DNA of 60,808 nucleotides, taken from positions 1-60,808 of the forward strand of contig MU385999.1 of assembly GCA_022497145.1 (NCBI GenBank). The letters run 5' to 3'. The DNA comes from Rostrohypoxylon terebratum (Eukaryota > Ascomycota > Sordariomycetes > Xylariales > Hypoxylaceae). This document shows positions 1 to 10,792 of this stretch, piece by piece; within the stretch, counting starts at the first letter, position 1, and each line of letters starts with the position of its first letter. A program made the translations under genes and the position numbers. The notes under the pieces were generated by a model. It was given only the letters and a program-made list of their open reading frames with translations. It did no database searches and was not told where the DNA came from.

Positions 1-103
1 TTGGAGACAGTTCGTGTATATACTGTTTCAGATACAATTCAAGATTGTACCTTCCAGTGTACTGAATACAGGCATATGATGCCTGCATTCAACAAGTTCT
101 AAC

Positions 104-772
104 TTACACAAAGTCTCGGCTTCCACGTAATACCTTCGAGTCGCCTTGTTTACTAAGGTCGAAGTGATGTAGTCCGGCATCAGTTATAGATTTGATTACA
201 TCCTGTAGAGTTCGGTGGATATCTCCAATCCCTGTGAGCCGAAAAGTGGCGGCCGCCATCCTACAGGCTTCTACGTACTGAACAGGCCGAACGAGCACCT
301 TTGCGGGAGCATACCTTGAGAAGTCGAGGTCGGTCTGCTTATCAGCGGCACCGGTATCAGGCACTATCTCTATGGAAACTCCTCTGAAGCGATCATTCAC
401 ATCCTCCAAGAGATCGATCTTTATCTGGGCGCTGTTCGGGTTTTGTATGCTGGTTCGTAACTGGCCAAAGCGGAGCTCTGTTAGACTCCGTTTCCATCTA
501 TCCCAGGGCGAGGTCTCGGTAAAGTTTTCAAAAAACTCAACGTAGAACTCCGAGCAGTGAGCATTGAGAAACGTGCTGGGGATGGCATTAATGTCATAGC
601 CCTGATGACCATGATCGGGCAAGACCGGAGTAGTTGGTATTTCTTCTTCTTGTTCTTCTTCTTGTTCTTGTTCTTCTTCTTCCTCTTCTTCTTCTTCTTC
701 CTCCTCCTCCTCCTCCTCCTCCTCTGGATACTGACCGGGCATCCGACCAGGCCACAATCTTTCAGAAGTCAT
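104..772 (-). CDS. Hypothetical acidic protein with poly-glutamate tract
   Basis: An uninterrupted 222-codon frame starting at an ATG. Residues about 17-44 are almost pure Glu with a few Gln, encoded by a GAA/GAG run. The rest is ordinary, mixed-composition sequence (for example FYVEFFENF and WDRWKRSL), which argues that the frame is coding rather than a chance product of the repeat. I do not recognise a family. No signal peptide or membrane segment is visible. Length may vary between strains because the tract is a microsatellite. An additional 3' exon beyond the stop cannot be excluded. Confidence 0.5.
   Translation of the reverse strand: MTSERLWPGRMPGQYPEEEEEEEEEEEEEEEEEEQEQEEEQEEEIPTTPVLPDHGHQGYDINAIPSTFLNAHCSEFYVEFFENFTETSPWDRWKRSLTELRFGQLRTSIQNPNSAQIKIDLLEDVNDRFRGVSIEIVPDTGAADKQTDLDFSRYAPAKVLVRPVQYVEACRMAAATFRLTGIGDIHRTLQDVIKSITDAGLHHFDLSKQGDSKVLRGSRDFV
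640..722. repeat. TTC/TCC microsatellite (poly-Glu codons on minus strand)
   Basis: A pyrimidine-only stretch of TTC, CTT and TCC triplets on the plus strand. On the minus strand it reads as GAA/GAG/CAA codons and encodes the poly-Glu segment of the gene at 104-772. Confidence 0.9.
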
Positions 773-1366
773 TAGCTTCCACGATTATGTGCGGGTGAAT
801 GGGTGTACAGGCGTGTCTTATAAGTGAAGACCGATATAGTCTTGTACGATATCATGGAGAAAAGAATGTGGACCGTATCAGACATAGGCCAAAGATGGTA
901 TATATATCAAGTTTATATCGGCTTCTTTCGCGAGAGCGCCACGAAGAAGTCACATATTCTGATAGACAACAGGGTTGCTTGACGAAGTTTGTTACACCAT
1001 GACTACATATTCACTGTGCAATTGAATCGATAACGACTTCCTGGCTATTAGCACGGTATCAATGAATAATGGACAAAGTATACATATGCAAATATATTGA
1101 GTGATAGGAGTCACTCAGGTTCTTAGTTACCTAGAGGAGTTATTATAGTACGAAAATCGGTTGATGAGATATGTCAACTTTCCACGAGTCCATATTAACA
1201 ATTAAACTTCCCCTAGGTTAGCTAAAATAAGGGGCGTAGCTCCTGTTATGTCATATGCTCATTATGGAGTATTAGAATCGCAACAGCAAACCACCATCTC
1301 TGCTAGCCCAATCTATTCACAATAGACGAAATAGTGCAAACAGGGTGATTTCCCAGTACTAATGGC
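773..1366. other. Intergenic region, nothing recognised
   Basis: About 590 bp of AT-rich DNA between two minus-strand hypothetical genes. It should hold the promoter of the poly-Glu gene. Only short, unconvincing frames are present, and no RNA gene was seen. Confidence 0.5.
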
Positions 1367-1717
1367 TTAAGATCCATTGACCTGTCCTTCACGTTCTTTC
1401 AATTCGTCGCTATCGTTAATTATCGTTTCAATTGTCGGGTGTATCGTATTTAAGATGTCTAATGCGTCTTGAATTTTGTCTTTTGTTTCGGTGTCATCGA
1501 TAAACTTGTCCTTCCCTTCTTCTAGCCTCCCCAACGCGTAAGGGAACCAGTCAAGTGCCTTCGTGAGCGTTTCGTACGTAGTGGTTGGGAGGACCTCCCC
1601 AGTCTCGATATTGTCAAAATAGTCTTCAATATTTTTGAATATGGCCAAGATCTTTTCCGCGTCGTCAAGCGATTCGACTTCAAAATCAGGAAACTCGAGA
1701 GAATCTGAGTTTGTCAT
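1367..1717 (-). CDS. Small acidic helical hypothetical protein
   Basis: A 116-codon intronless frame from ATG to stop. The product is rich in Asp, Glu and Ile and looks all-helical, with amphipathic segments such as AEKILAIFKNIEDYF and KIQDALDILNTI. It has no Cys, no signal peptide and no membrane segment. I recognise no family. Coding bias and a clean start support a real gene, but it could be a fragment of a larger helical-repeat protein. Confidence 0.45.
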   Translation of the reverse strand: MTNSDSLEFPDFEVESLDDAEKILAIFKNIEDYFDNIETGEVLPTTTYETLTKALDWFPYALGRLEEGKDKFIDDTETKDKIQDALDILNTIHPTIETIINDSDELKEREGQVNGS

Positions 1718-2575
1718 GGTGAGAAGGACGTGTAAGACTGTTTTATTTGATTTTATCTTCTCCTCTTAATACTTTCACGCGGAAACTAAGGAGGTAGGAA
1801 TGAGAGTGAAGGAAAAGGATTTACCACTTCACGTAAAGAGCTCTTATACATCTTGAAAGCCCACGTCATCTAACTATAAACTCATGTTTGAAAGCTCCAG
1901 TAATAACAACTCCTCGCAAATTATCTCCGAAAGAGGGCTTTATACCAAGACAAAGCTAAAATATGAGATGATGAAGCTATCGTGACCGCTTTCCAACGGG
2001 TCAAATGGAAGCAGAAGCCTACGCCAGAAAGGAATAGCCGCAAGCTTTGCTGTGAATAGGTATGCAAAGAAGATTACTGGCTAACGTAGTTCTCATGACT
2101 ATCTACACAATCACCCTAGCCACGCATCGACGACTGAACTCACGGTAATAGCCGCGAAGGGGCTATGATTATGAATAGCTTCCTAAGCCTTCCTCAGCCG
2201 GGCGTAAATAACAATCAGACTTTGGTCATGTTTGAATAGGTGCCTTCACTTTTCCGGCTGTATGTGATAGACTCACGTCAGATGGGTGTAACAACACAGA
2301 ACAAGACGGTCAACATTACCTACTCATATAAAGGCTATTACCGTGTTTGTCGACACAGGGAATTCGTCCTCTCGTGACTTTGATCGTGACACCGTTGGTG
2401 GAAAGCACCAACGCGGGATTGCGGAGGATTATGATATATATATTACTATGAAATCATCAGATTACATGTAAAAGTACCAAACTCCTGACAATTACTCATA
2501 ACGCCGATTTCCCAACCAATGAACAAACCACAATAACTATTACAAATTCACAACCCCTATTCTCGCCATCTTCCG
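1718..2575. other. Intergenic region, nothing recognised
   Basis: About 860 bp between two minus-strand genes. No convincing coding frame, tRNA or mobile element was found. It should include the promoter of the small acidic gene and the 3' region of the next one. Confidence 0.5.
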
Positions 2576-5287
2576 TTACTCATGGAAATATCCCGTAATA
2601 TCATTCTGCTCCCCACACTTCCCACATCGATGCACCACAGGACGACCCTCCTTCAAAGCCGAGCGCGCCGCCGCAGCTAGGCCTACGCCAGCACCCGCTC
2701 CCACACCAGTTCCAGTTCCAGTCCCAGTCATCAAGCTATTCTTCGCCTGCGTAGTCGTGGTCGCGGGATGAACCGCACCCTGATTCCTCTCTCCCCCCTC
2801 CATCCCTTCTGCTACTTCGCCTCCATCTAAACTCCCCCTCCCCAAGTGCTCCCGATTAATCCCCGACGGCGTGCCTGAGGATAGCACGTTGTACTGCCCG
2901 TCATGGCTCGAATCCGTCGATGCGCGGTTCCGCGTGTGCGATTTGTGTCTCGGGGTGCTGTGCTGCGCGGTCTGTGGCGTTTGCGAGCTCGTGGTGGCGG
3001 ACCGGGACTCCCGCGTTGCGCCGCTGGAAGGAGCGGCCGTGGATTGAGTAGTGGCGGTACCGCTGCTGTTGTTGTTATTGACTGGCTCCTTCTTCCCGAG
3101 GTGGTGCGCCACGGCCGCGGAGCCGACGCCGGCTACACCTGTCGCGCCGGCGGTCTGGGCACCGACGTGGTGGCGCTGAGTTTGCGTGGTTTCAGGGGAG
3201 GTGGTGGTTGCGGGTGTAGAAGTGAGATTCCTTTCTCCGGAATACTCGGAGGGGGTGTTGCTGGTGCGCAAAGTGTCCTTTAGGATGTGTCTCTGTCCTT
3301 GCTGATCGGTGGTAGGAGGATTAGAAGCGTACGCTCCTGCCGTCTGCGGGTACGGTTCGTTTCCACCACTTTTAAAAGCTTGATGGGTCCCGGATGTTGT
3401 GGTCTGGTCTTTGTTGGACGTATTGGCATGATGAGCGACGACACTAGCACCGGCAGCGCCTGCACCTGCGAATGCGACTTTTGCGCCGGTGTGATCGTCT
3501 TTCGTGGCGGCATGGTGCGTGGTGCTTGGAGAAATGGTAGTGATGTCCGAGTTGTAATTGGACTGATCACCAATGTTCATGCCCGAGGGAGTTCCATCTG
3601 GTAAGATGTAATATTGGTGACGGTGGCTAGGATTGGTTTGGGAAGACTTGGCGTGAGAGCCAGTCTGCGGGATAGTCTTTTTTTCGGATGAAATGACAGG
3701 TGCTGTGGCTCCCGTGACCAGACCATGCTGCGGCTTATTGTCAGAGTGAGTTGGATGAATTGGCTGACTAGATTGTCCCATATGTTGGCTGTCCCTATTA
3801 GCATGCTCACGAAGAGCATAACCAGCACCCGCTCCTAAGCCGGCAGCTCCAAGGCCCGAACCAATGAGTAACTCGGTCTGCTCACTGGGCTTAGTATGTG
3901 GAGCAGAGGAATGACTTTTTGTAGTTGTATCTTCAGGGAGCGGGTATGCAGTATTTGTTTTCTTCGTGGTATTCTGGTTGTGGTAGCCAGTGCTTCCAGT
4001 AGCAGCAACAGGATCTCTTGTTTCCTGAACGCCATTGTCGAAATTATCATTTGGGTGCCCATAAAGCGTGTTGGACTTTCTGTTCTGTTGCTTATGTCCC
4101 AATTCCCGAGACTTGTCATGCTTATGAGCACTATCCTCAACACTACTACCAACAGAAGATGCAGCAAGAGCTGCTCCAGCGTCCCTCTTTGTGAGAGGGT
4201 TGTCGTCTTTGCTTGGTTTCGGCTGTTTAGTATGCTTTTCCTGTTTGGCTTCATACTCCTCTGAATTGGTATCCCTGTCCTTGTGGTCCCGGTGGAAGAA
4301 GCTGACAATTTTACTTCCTCTTCTAGCATGCCCGCTATCTTTGTTAGAAGTAGACTCACCCAAGCCGTCCTTCTCCTGGTGGCGATCTTTCGGTTTGTCA
4401 GCATGCTTATTAGAAGCCGCGAGGCCAAGACCTGCACCGGCACCGGCGGCAGTACCGGCAGTACCGGCAGTTACACCTTCAGTGAATTTCGAGCCGTTGT
4501 GTTTATCTGACTCGCTGCGCAAAGTCTGGTCGTCTTGAGAAAGAGGTAATGCTTGCTCTTGGTCATGACTGAATTTAGAGCCAAGGGGATGAACGGAACC
4601 CTCAGCAGATGTCTCGGAGCTACCGTGCCCAGTAACGGTGTTGTAAGTGCCAGTACCGTAGGGTACATCACCCCAATATGGGTCATCGTGGTTGGGATCA
4701 TTTGATTGCTTAAGACTATCCTGGGCGATGTTGCGGTTATTATGTCGGGGGATAGTTTCAGCTTTGGGTGCCACTGGGACTGCTGCGCCTGAAGGAAGGC
4801 CAGTAACGCCTCTAGATGTGTTTTGATCTTGATGGTTTGAGTCTTGTACGTTGGATAAGAGAAATTGGCGACTGTTGTTCTCATCAAGACGACTGTAAGC
4901 ACCAGTCATTACACCAGGCTTTCTGTTGGTTTCATGCTGAATGGGCTGTTCTGTTTTAGGAACATTGGCTGCATTATTCAATTCCATCGGATTATGTAAA
5001 AAATTCGTGTTTGAGTGAAAGGCGCTATCGTTGACTGTATTTCGAGCATGGGTGTCGAGATAATCCGTATTGGTGAGCCCAATGCCAGAGTCAGTGTGCT
5101 GGTGTCCGCGGGCCGTCTCCCCCTCATTAACCCAACCCCTCGGGTCTTCAGGTTTATGTAACTTGTTGCGTTGAGGACGAGCTGTCGAAGATCCTAGTGC
5201 TGCTTCGTCCCTTGTAGCAGGTAGCATGTCGTCAGTTGGAAATGAGCCTGGCATGTGTTCTGGTTCTAGTGAGGTATATCCGGACAT
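2576..5287 (-). CDS. Disordered protein with five Gly/Ala-rich zipper segments and a C-terminal CxxC
   Basis: A 903-residue intronless frame, taken from the first true ATG (5287); the frame is open seven codons further upstream but has no ATG there. Most of it is hydrophilic and Gly/Ser/Thr/His/Asn-rich, so probably disordered. Five spaced Gly/Ala-rich segments (around residues 275-300, 475-500, 600-620, 710-735 and 850-880) look like glycine zippers that could insert in membranes or self-associate; four are followed within a few residues by charged or His-rich stretches. The protein ends with RCGKCGEQNDITGYFHE, a small CxxC knuckle that may bind metal. Similar low-complexity proteins are known in filamentous fungi without assigned function. 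Several shorter frames on both strands here are shadows of this gene. Confidence 0.75.
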   Translation of the reverse strand: MSGYTSLEPEHMPGSFPTDDMLPATRDEAALGSSTARPQRNKLHKPEDPRGWVNEGETARGHQHTDSGIGLTNTDYLDTHARNTVNDSAFHSNTNFLHNPMELNNAANVPKTEQPIQHETNRKPGVMTGAYSRLDENNSRQFLLSNVQDSNHQDQNTSRGVTGLPSGAAVPVAPKAETIPRHNNRNIAQDSLKQSNDPNHDDPYWGDVPYGTGTYNTVTGHGSSETSAEGSVHPLGSKFSHDQEQALPLSQDDQTLRSESDKHNGSKFTEGVTAGTAGTAAGAGAGLGLAASNKHADKPKDRHQEKDGLGESTSNKDSGHARRGSKIVSFFHRDHKDRDTNSEEYEAKQEKHTKQPKPSKDDNPLTKRDAGAALAASSVGSSVEDSAHKHDKSRELGHKQQNRKSNTLYGHPNDNFDNGVQETRDPVAATGSTGYHNQNTTKKTNTAYPLPEDTTTKSHSSAPHTKPSEQTELLIGSGLGAAGLGAGAGYALREHANRDSQHMGQSSQPIHPTHSDNKPQHGLVTGATAPVISSEKKTIPQTGSHAKSSQTNPSHRHQYYILPDGTPSGMNIGDQSNYNSDITTISPSTTHHAATKDDHTGAKVAFAGAGAAGASVVAHHANTSNKDQTTTSGTHQAFKSGGNEPYPQTAGAYASNPPTTDQQGQRHILKDTLRTSNTPSEYSGERNLTSTPATTTSPETTQTQRHHVGAQTAGATGVAGVGSAAVAHHLGKKEPVNNNNSSGTATTQSTAAPSSGATRESRSATTSSQTPQTAQHSTPRHKSHTRNRASTDSSHDGQYNVLSSGTPSGINREHLGRGSLDGGEVAEGMEGGERNQGAVHPATTTTQAKNSLMTGTGTGTGVGAGAGVGLAAAARSALKEGRPVVHRCGKCGEQNDITGYFHE

Positions 5288-5308
5288 CGTGATAGTAGTA
5301 AGCTTCAA

Positions 5309-6295
5309 GAATAGCTAGGTACAAAAAGCGTGGTAAGATTATTTTGTCGTAAGGTCTGTCGTGGTGTGCATACAATTTTAAAATAGCCTCTAGAGACAAG
5401 AGAAGCCGGGGGCCTTATGTAGATATGTCTTGAAGATTGTGTTAAAAAAGATGAGCTCATAGCTTAAAATTCGAATATATCCCTTACGTTCCAACAGCCA
5501 TATCTTGGAGCTGTCGTAGCTATGCCTAGCTGTGCGACATCACATACAACATGAAAGATAACGACAAGTCATGACATCAGATTGCGACAGCGATCTACCT
5601 AGAGGCATGGATAGCTTTGTTTAAATTCGTTCTTGTTGCCTAATTGGGAAACGAGCTACCGCGGACTAAGGAACTAAGGAGCTGGCGTTAAACTGTCTCA
5701 GACTAAAAAGTTCCATTTCATCATTTCATCATTTCATCATCAGGGTCCGATCAGCTGGCGTTCGATTCAACACCGCTGAATCGTATTCTAGGGCTAGATC
5801 GAACATTTTCCTATTCCGTAGGCTTCATTGCGTAAGTGGCCGTGGTAGCTATGAAATTTCGTATAAGCGAACCTTCAATACGGGAAAATCGATATCGAAA
5901 CTGGGAATGGAAAACTATCTGCTGAAGTAGTTAGCGTACAATTGAGCTCTAAAGGTATTGGATCTTTCAAGAACAACTAGAGCATAAAGAAGTATAATTA
6001 AATAAGTTCTCATTCAACATTGTAGCTATAGCCTACATATAGAGGTCGTAAGTTGGTACAAACGTCAAGTACTCCGTGCCCTTTAAAGCCGTTTTGAGGA
6101 ACAATTGCAAAGTCAGAGCCTGCACAGCAGAACGCCAGTTGTGTCCTTTACCAGCAAATACAAAATTGCATCCTGTGCAGCCCATTCCTTCTGAGCAGCC
6201 GTCGCAAGCATATACCCACTGACTAGAAGAAAATATACAATACTTTTCCCCACAGTAGGTTCATTGAGACTTGCTGTCGCTGTTGCCGTACTCTT
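5309..6295. other. Intergenic region with a short ATTTCATC tandem
   Basis: About 1 kb between two minus-strand genes. A short octamer tandem (ATTTCATC, about three units) sits at roughly 5714-5741. Nothing else was recognised. The right part should be the 3' flank of the LDEIR-repeat gene and the left part the promoter of the glycine-zipper gene. Confidence 0.5.
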
Positions 6296-9200
6296 TTACC
6301 TAATCATCTCGTCTGCACCTATGATTTCATATTCATCGTCGTAGTCGTCCTCGTCGATATCTTCTATGGGTGATCGTGCTGCATTCCATTGTGGAAGCCT
6401 GGGTCTGTAGTCCGCAGGCGCCACCCATTTCGGGGCTAGGCCGTGCTTTCGTAATCGTCTCCGATGTCTCTTACGTTCCCAGACGTCCATGAACTTCTCG
6501 TCGAACTGGGTAAAGTCTCTCTGCATGACCCAGTCCGTAACTTCGGCCAAAACATCTCCTACTTCTTCGCCAACCTTCCACGTTAGGGCTCTCCCCTTTC
6601 CTCCTGTCGCCCATTCGTCTAGCATGAACGGCATTGCATAGGGGAAATATGGCTCATTCGGTGACCAGTCGCAGGGTATATCTGGTGTACAATCGTACTG
6701 AATTGTGTACAACGCACAGAAGATTGATTCTAGGCAGTACCATATAGATAGAATAAGGGCTAGTATGCCTAGCTTTGTTAACCTGAATCTGGGAGACTTT
6801 CTGTACAAGGCGGGAAGTGCAAGTACGACAGGGGCGTTGTCACTTGAGCTAGCGGACACACGTGCTTTAGATTCCGACTCAGAGTTTTTCAGGTCCTTTT
6901 GAGGCTGTTCTGACTTGACCTCGGTATGCAGAACCCTATTTTCTAAGCGTTCAATCCCCTTCTTTGCAGACTGGATGCCTAGGAGACCTGTCTTCAGCGA
7001 CTTGCTCATCCTATCGTAGATTTGCAGTTCGCGATCCCGCTCTGGAAGTTCCGGTAAATCAAGATCATTGTCAATCTTGTCTATGGTATCATCCATCATT
7101 TTCTGGAGTTCTTCATCATCAATATCCTGGCTGGCGAGAATTGAATCGAAATCCTCTAGCGTTGAATCGTCGATCTGGTTCATGCGCAGGATTGCACGAA
7201 TATCATCCTTTACCGTCGGAAGTTTGGCTGTATTGATTATAGCGCGAGGAGGTTGACGGCGTCTGGAAGCGGATCTGGCGCGACGCGAAATCGTGGGCAT
7301 CGATGAGGATCGTGGCAGAGATGTTTTTCTTAGGTCCGTAGATTCGTCAGTTCCTTTTTGATCATCGTCTTTAGTTGATGACTTGCTAGAATCTCTAGTA
7401 CGAAGCTCTGGGGTTGGATCAGAGCCAAGATCGGGGACATTTGATAGCTTCTTGTCATCAGAATGATTCTCCTGCTTAACTCGAATGGTGGCTGGTGTCT
7501 CCACATAAGCTCCGGTAACACGTGGAGTTGGCTGGGTCAAGGGGTCGATCTTGTTTACTCGTGGTGTTTCTTCTTCAGCCGGCTCTGATGGAACAGGCGA
7601 CGGTGCTCGAACAGAACCCTTCTCGGAGTAATTGTCAAGAGGGGCGAAAAGTCTCAGCTCGGCTTCAATGCGATCCAAAGGGTCTACTTCCGAACCATGT
7701 AGGCTGCTCTTCTTCTCTTGAAGTGAATCACTAGAAGCCATCGGCCGTAAACCTGCAAATCCAACTGTCGGTCGTTCTCTGGAGCTCTTAACTTCCAGAT
7801 TCTTAGCCTCCAAGTTTTTCAGTCTCCTCTCTTGCCTTGCTGAACGCGAACGACTGTTCTCTCTACTCTCAACTGTCTCTTTTGGCGGAGAATCGTGTAA
7901 AATAACCTTTGGCTCGGCTTTCTCAGTGGAAGGACTAGCGCTAGTTGCTCGTGCAAGGCGACGAAGCAAGTCCTGTGAATCATTTCGCGATAGTTGACTG
8001 TCCCTTCTTTCCTCCTCAGCCCTGTAAACATTTGTAATCTCCTTGGATGGCCCGTTAGGTTTCTGTTCGCTGGTGCTTCGAGGAACTGCGGTGGGGGTAT
8101 CTGTGGCTCGTTCTTCCTTTGTCTCCAACGCTAACCGGCTATCTAGGGATTTTACAGAGACGTTATCAAGGGGCAGCAGACCACCTCGTAATCCTTCCCT
8201 GTGAAAGCCTTGCTCAGCCTCTGGCGACTCCTCGCGCGCTTCGGAATTTCTAACTCGTATTTCGTCGAGCCTGCTCGTAGCCATTGCTCGCTTAGATAGC
8301 GCGTCCATTTCTCGCGCCCGTATCTCATCAAGCCGATTGTTTGGTCGCTTGAAGGATGAACCCTCCTCTTCTGGCAATACCGCATTTGCAGCTTCAATTT
8401 CTTTCTGCCGAATCTCGTCAATCTTATTGTTGCTGCGACGTAGGTTTGCTGGGCTCCTAGCCGTAGATGTAATACTCGATGTTCGCCGAGACTTTCCATT
8501 AGATTGTTCGGTTCGGATTCGAGGGCTTTCGGAAATCTGAAGATCCCCAGCTGTAAAATCGGCATCAAGTTGCCAGTTGAAGCTTTTCTCGGGAGATGGA
8601 TTCGAGGGTCTTTGAATTGCTGAGGCGCGATTGCCTCGGTCGATAATAGACGATTGATTCTCGATGGATGGGATACGTGTATGCGCGCCAGCATGACCTT
8701 CCGTTCTGGAGATAGCATCCTGTTGGCCGTCCCTACGGCGTACCGGGGAGCCCCTCAGATCATTGTCGCTAGCCTTCTTAGCAAGGACATTGCCAGTTTC
8801 CGACGCCTTAGGTCCAATTCTGTTCCGACTAAATAACCCATTAAGTGGTCCATTGCCCGTACCAAGCTGATGGTTCCGATCAAACTGTTGGAGATGACGC
8901 CCGAGGTCGTTGCCCGCGCCGGTCATTGAATTTTGGGGGGGAGCTGTGCTAGACGACTGACGTCTTGACTGCAGTCGCCGTGGTGCAGGACTGGGGGAAC
9001 CATCGATACGTCCGTTCATCTCAGCGCTAGCCATATTAAAGGCATGCTTGATACTGAAGGTGTCGTCGAGAGTATCATCCGCCTCTTGCTGTTGAGCCAG
9101 CTCGAAGGCGGATTTGAGGTTCAAAGGTTGTCGCATATCGAGAGATTGGGTCTGAGGATGTTTTTGCTTGCTTTTTTGAATACCGAGTGAGTTTTTTTGT

Positions 9201-9586
9201 TGATAGCAGGATGTCGCGATATTTGCGGTGCTCTTAGGTTGAGGGATTCGCGTTTCGCGCGGTGAGTCGGGAATTCTATCCGACGATGCGCTGAAGCTTT
9301 TGCTATGAGGGATGTATTTCGGACTCGAATAGAGAGGATGTCGCGAACCAGTACTAAGGCTACTAGTATCTGTGTCGGATGTGATGTTTTCTTTCAGGTC
9401 AGGTTTACTAGGGCTTCTCTGTGGGATTCGTCGGGTGGTGAAGGATTGTGTTGAGGTTGTTGAGGTTCTACCACCGCGACCAATACCGATAGCTTTACTG
9501 TTACCATTACCATTACCATTGAGGCTTCTGTTAGCGTTAGGCTTCGTGGCCAGGACTCCCGGAGAGTTTGGTGGGTTGCGATCCAT
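6296..9586 (-). CDS. Large disordered protein with LDEIR repeats and a C-terminal membrane segment
   Basis: A 1096-residue intronless frame from the first ATG (9586). The N-terminal 900 residues are Ser/Arg/Asn-rich and probably disordered. Three short repeats of the form NN-K/R-I/LDEIR lie near residues 385-445. An acidic helical segment (for example LEDFDSILASQDIDDEEL) precedes a likely coiled coil ending near IERLENRV. One hydrophobic segment, LGILALILSIWYCLESIFCA, lies near residue 940 and is followed by a conserved-looking Trp/Pro/Cys-rich tail and a basic cluster (RKRHRRRLRKHG). This suggests a tail-anchored protein of the nuclear envelope or ER, but that is inference. I do not recognise a named family. 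Confidence 0.8.
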   Translation of the reverse strand: MDRNPPNSPGVLATKPNANRSLNGNGNGNSKAIGIGRGGRTSTTSTQSFTTRRIPQRSPSKPDLKENITSDTDTSSLSTGSRHPLYSSPKYIPHSKSFSASSDRIPDSPRETRIPQPKSTANIATSCYQQKNSLGIQKSKQKHPQTQSLDMRQPLNLKSAFELAQQQEADDTLDDTFSIKHAFNMASAEMNGRIDGSPSPAPRRLQSRRQSSSTAPPQNSMTGAGNDLGRHLQQFDRNHQLGTGNGPLNGLFSRNRIGPKASETGNVLAKKASDNDLRGSPVRRRDGQQDAISRTEGHAGAHTRIPSIENQSSIIDRGNRASAIQRPSNPSPEKSFNWQLDADFTAGDLQISESPRIRTEQSNGKSRRTSSITSTARSPANLRRSNNKIDEIRQKEIEAANAVLPEEEGSSFKRPNNRLDEIRAREMDALSKRAMATSRLDEIRVRNSEAREESPEAEQGFHREGLRGGLLPLDNVSVKSLDSRLALETKEERATDTPTAVPRSTSEQKPNGPSKEITNVYRAEEERRDSQLSRNDSQDLLRRLARATSASPSTEKAEPKVILHDSPPKETVESRENSRSRSARQERRLKNLEAKNLEVKSSRERPTVGFAGLRPMASSDSLQEKKSSLHGSEVDPLDRIEAELRLFAPLDNYSEKGSVRAPSPVPSEPAEEETPRVNKIDPLTQPTPRVTGAYVETPATIRVKQENHSDDKKLSNVPDLGSDPTPELRTRDSSKSSTKDDDQKGTDESTDLRKTSLPRSSSMPTISRRARSASRRRQPPRAIINTAKLPTVKDDIRAILRMNQIDDSTLEDFDSILASQDIDDEELQKMMDDTIDKIDNDLDLPELPERDRELQIYDRMSKSLKTGLLGIQSAKKGIERLENRVLHTEVKSEQPQKDLKNSESESKARVSASSSDNAPVVLALPALYRKSPRFRLTKLGILALILSIWYCLESIFCALYTIQYDCTPDIPCDWSPNEPYFPYAMPFMLDEWATGGKGRALTWKVGEEVGDVLAEVTDWVMQRDFTQFDEKFMDVWERKRHRRRLRKHGLAPKWVAPADYRPRLPQWNAARSPIEDIDEDDYDDEYEIIGADEMIR

Positions 9587-10792
9587 TATCCCGGAGAGCG
9601 ACGACAGCAAGGAGCCTTGAATTAAGCAGATAGGCGCATCGTTGTTCGGTGGATAGATACGTGTTTGTCGCGAAGGAGCTCATAACAAGAAAATTGGAGT
9701 GAAAAGAAGGAAGAGAGCAGGTTCACGAAACATGGGCGATTAAAAAGAAGTGCATTGCAAGGGGGAGGGGTTATTTGAGTTTAAGTTTTCCCCGGGGTAG
9801 TGTTAAGTTTAAGCAGAATGTAAAATATACGGTGAAAATGGAAAGAAGTCGAAGTCGTCTTGCTTATCGTGAATTCAAGGAAGCTACATCGAGTTGGCAT
9901 CGCGACTTTCAAGTGGAGCGACCCATCCATAGATGTTGATTCCGCTGCCTAGAAGGGAAAGCGGCCACTATCTTACAGTTGTATCATAGCGCTTTCCACC
10001 AATGTGGTGCCACCTAAGACTCCGCTACTACCTACCAAAAATTCTAATGTGGGCTTGGACGCTTCACAAGGATCGAGCCACTGCGGGGCAGATAAGTACC
10101 CGATTCTCTCAATTAGCGTGTTCTGCCATTTCCTTCTCGAAGCTCTGTTAACGAAACGACATCATCTTCACAAACCTTCACAATCCTGAACGTCGCGGAC
10201 ACCCTTGTTCATTTCGTGGCTTTTTTCCTCATCCATCTAAGTACTTGAGGTCCTGAAGTATCTCATAGTCACATGACAATTATTACACGTCTTCACCATG
10301 ACCATGATACGCGGCCGTTGGAAGCTTCTGGGCCTATAATCTGACTGTACTTGCGATCACAGCTGGAACACAGCACGGCGCATGCAAACAAACTGGCATG
10401 CGGATATACTACGCGGTTTGATGCTACACCCTTAGACCTAGGCTGTCCTGTCAAAATATTTGAATATTTGTCTCCATCTGTATATCCCTGATACAGATCC
10501 AACTCGGCGATCCAATGATACTACACAGGAAAATTTCTACTGGGTGTCTACTGGGTGTGTGTACCTAGTATACAGTCGGGGGTGTGTGAACCCATTGCTG
10601 CTGAAAAGTGCCGTGCGGGGAATGCCCCTATTAACAAGATTCCAAGGTTAGGGGTAATGGAAGCGGGAGTTCATGATGGATGATACTACGAGCTACCTAC
10701 CTTGTAATATATAGAATCTGGTTCTCTTCCATTTATATCGATTTAATCTAACTTGATTTTCCATACGTCTATCTCCCTACTTAGCACTCACC
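9587..10792. other. Intergenic region at the left edge of the cluster
   Basis: About 1.2 kb between the minus-strand LDEIR gene and the plus-strand SDR, so it carries two divergent promoters. Small frames exist but show no coding character. I take this gap as the likely left border of the metabolite cluster, because the function of the genes changes here. Confidence 0.5.

Noticed and set aside
2903..4538. Plus-strand frames of 75-126 codons opposite the glycine-zipper gene
   Set aside because: They are mirror frames of a low-complexity coding sequence, with Cys/Arg/Leu-rich products and no domain.
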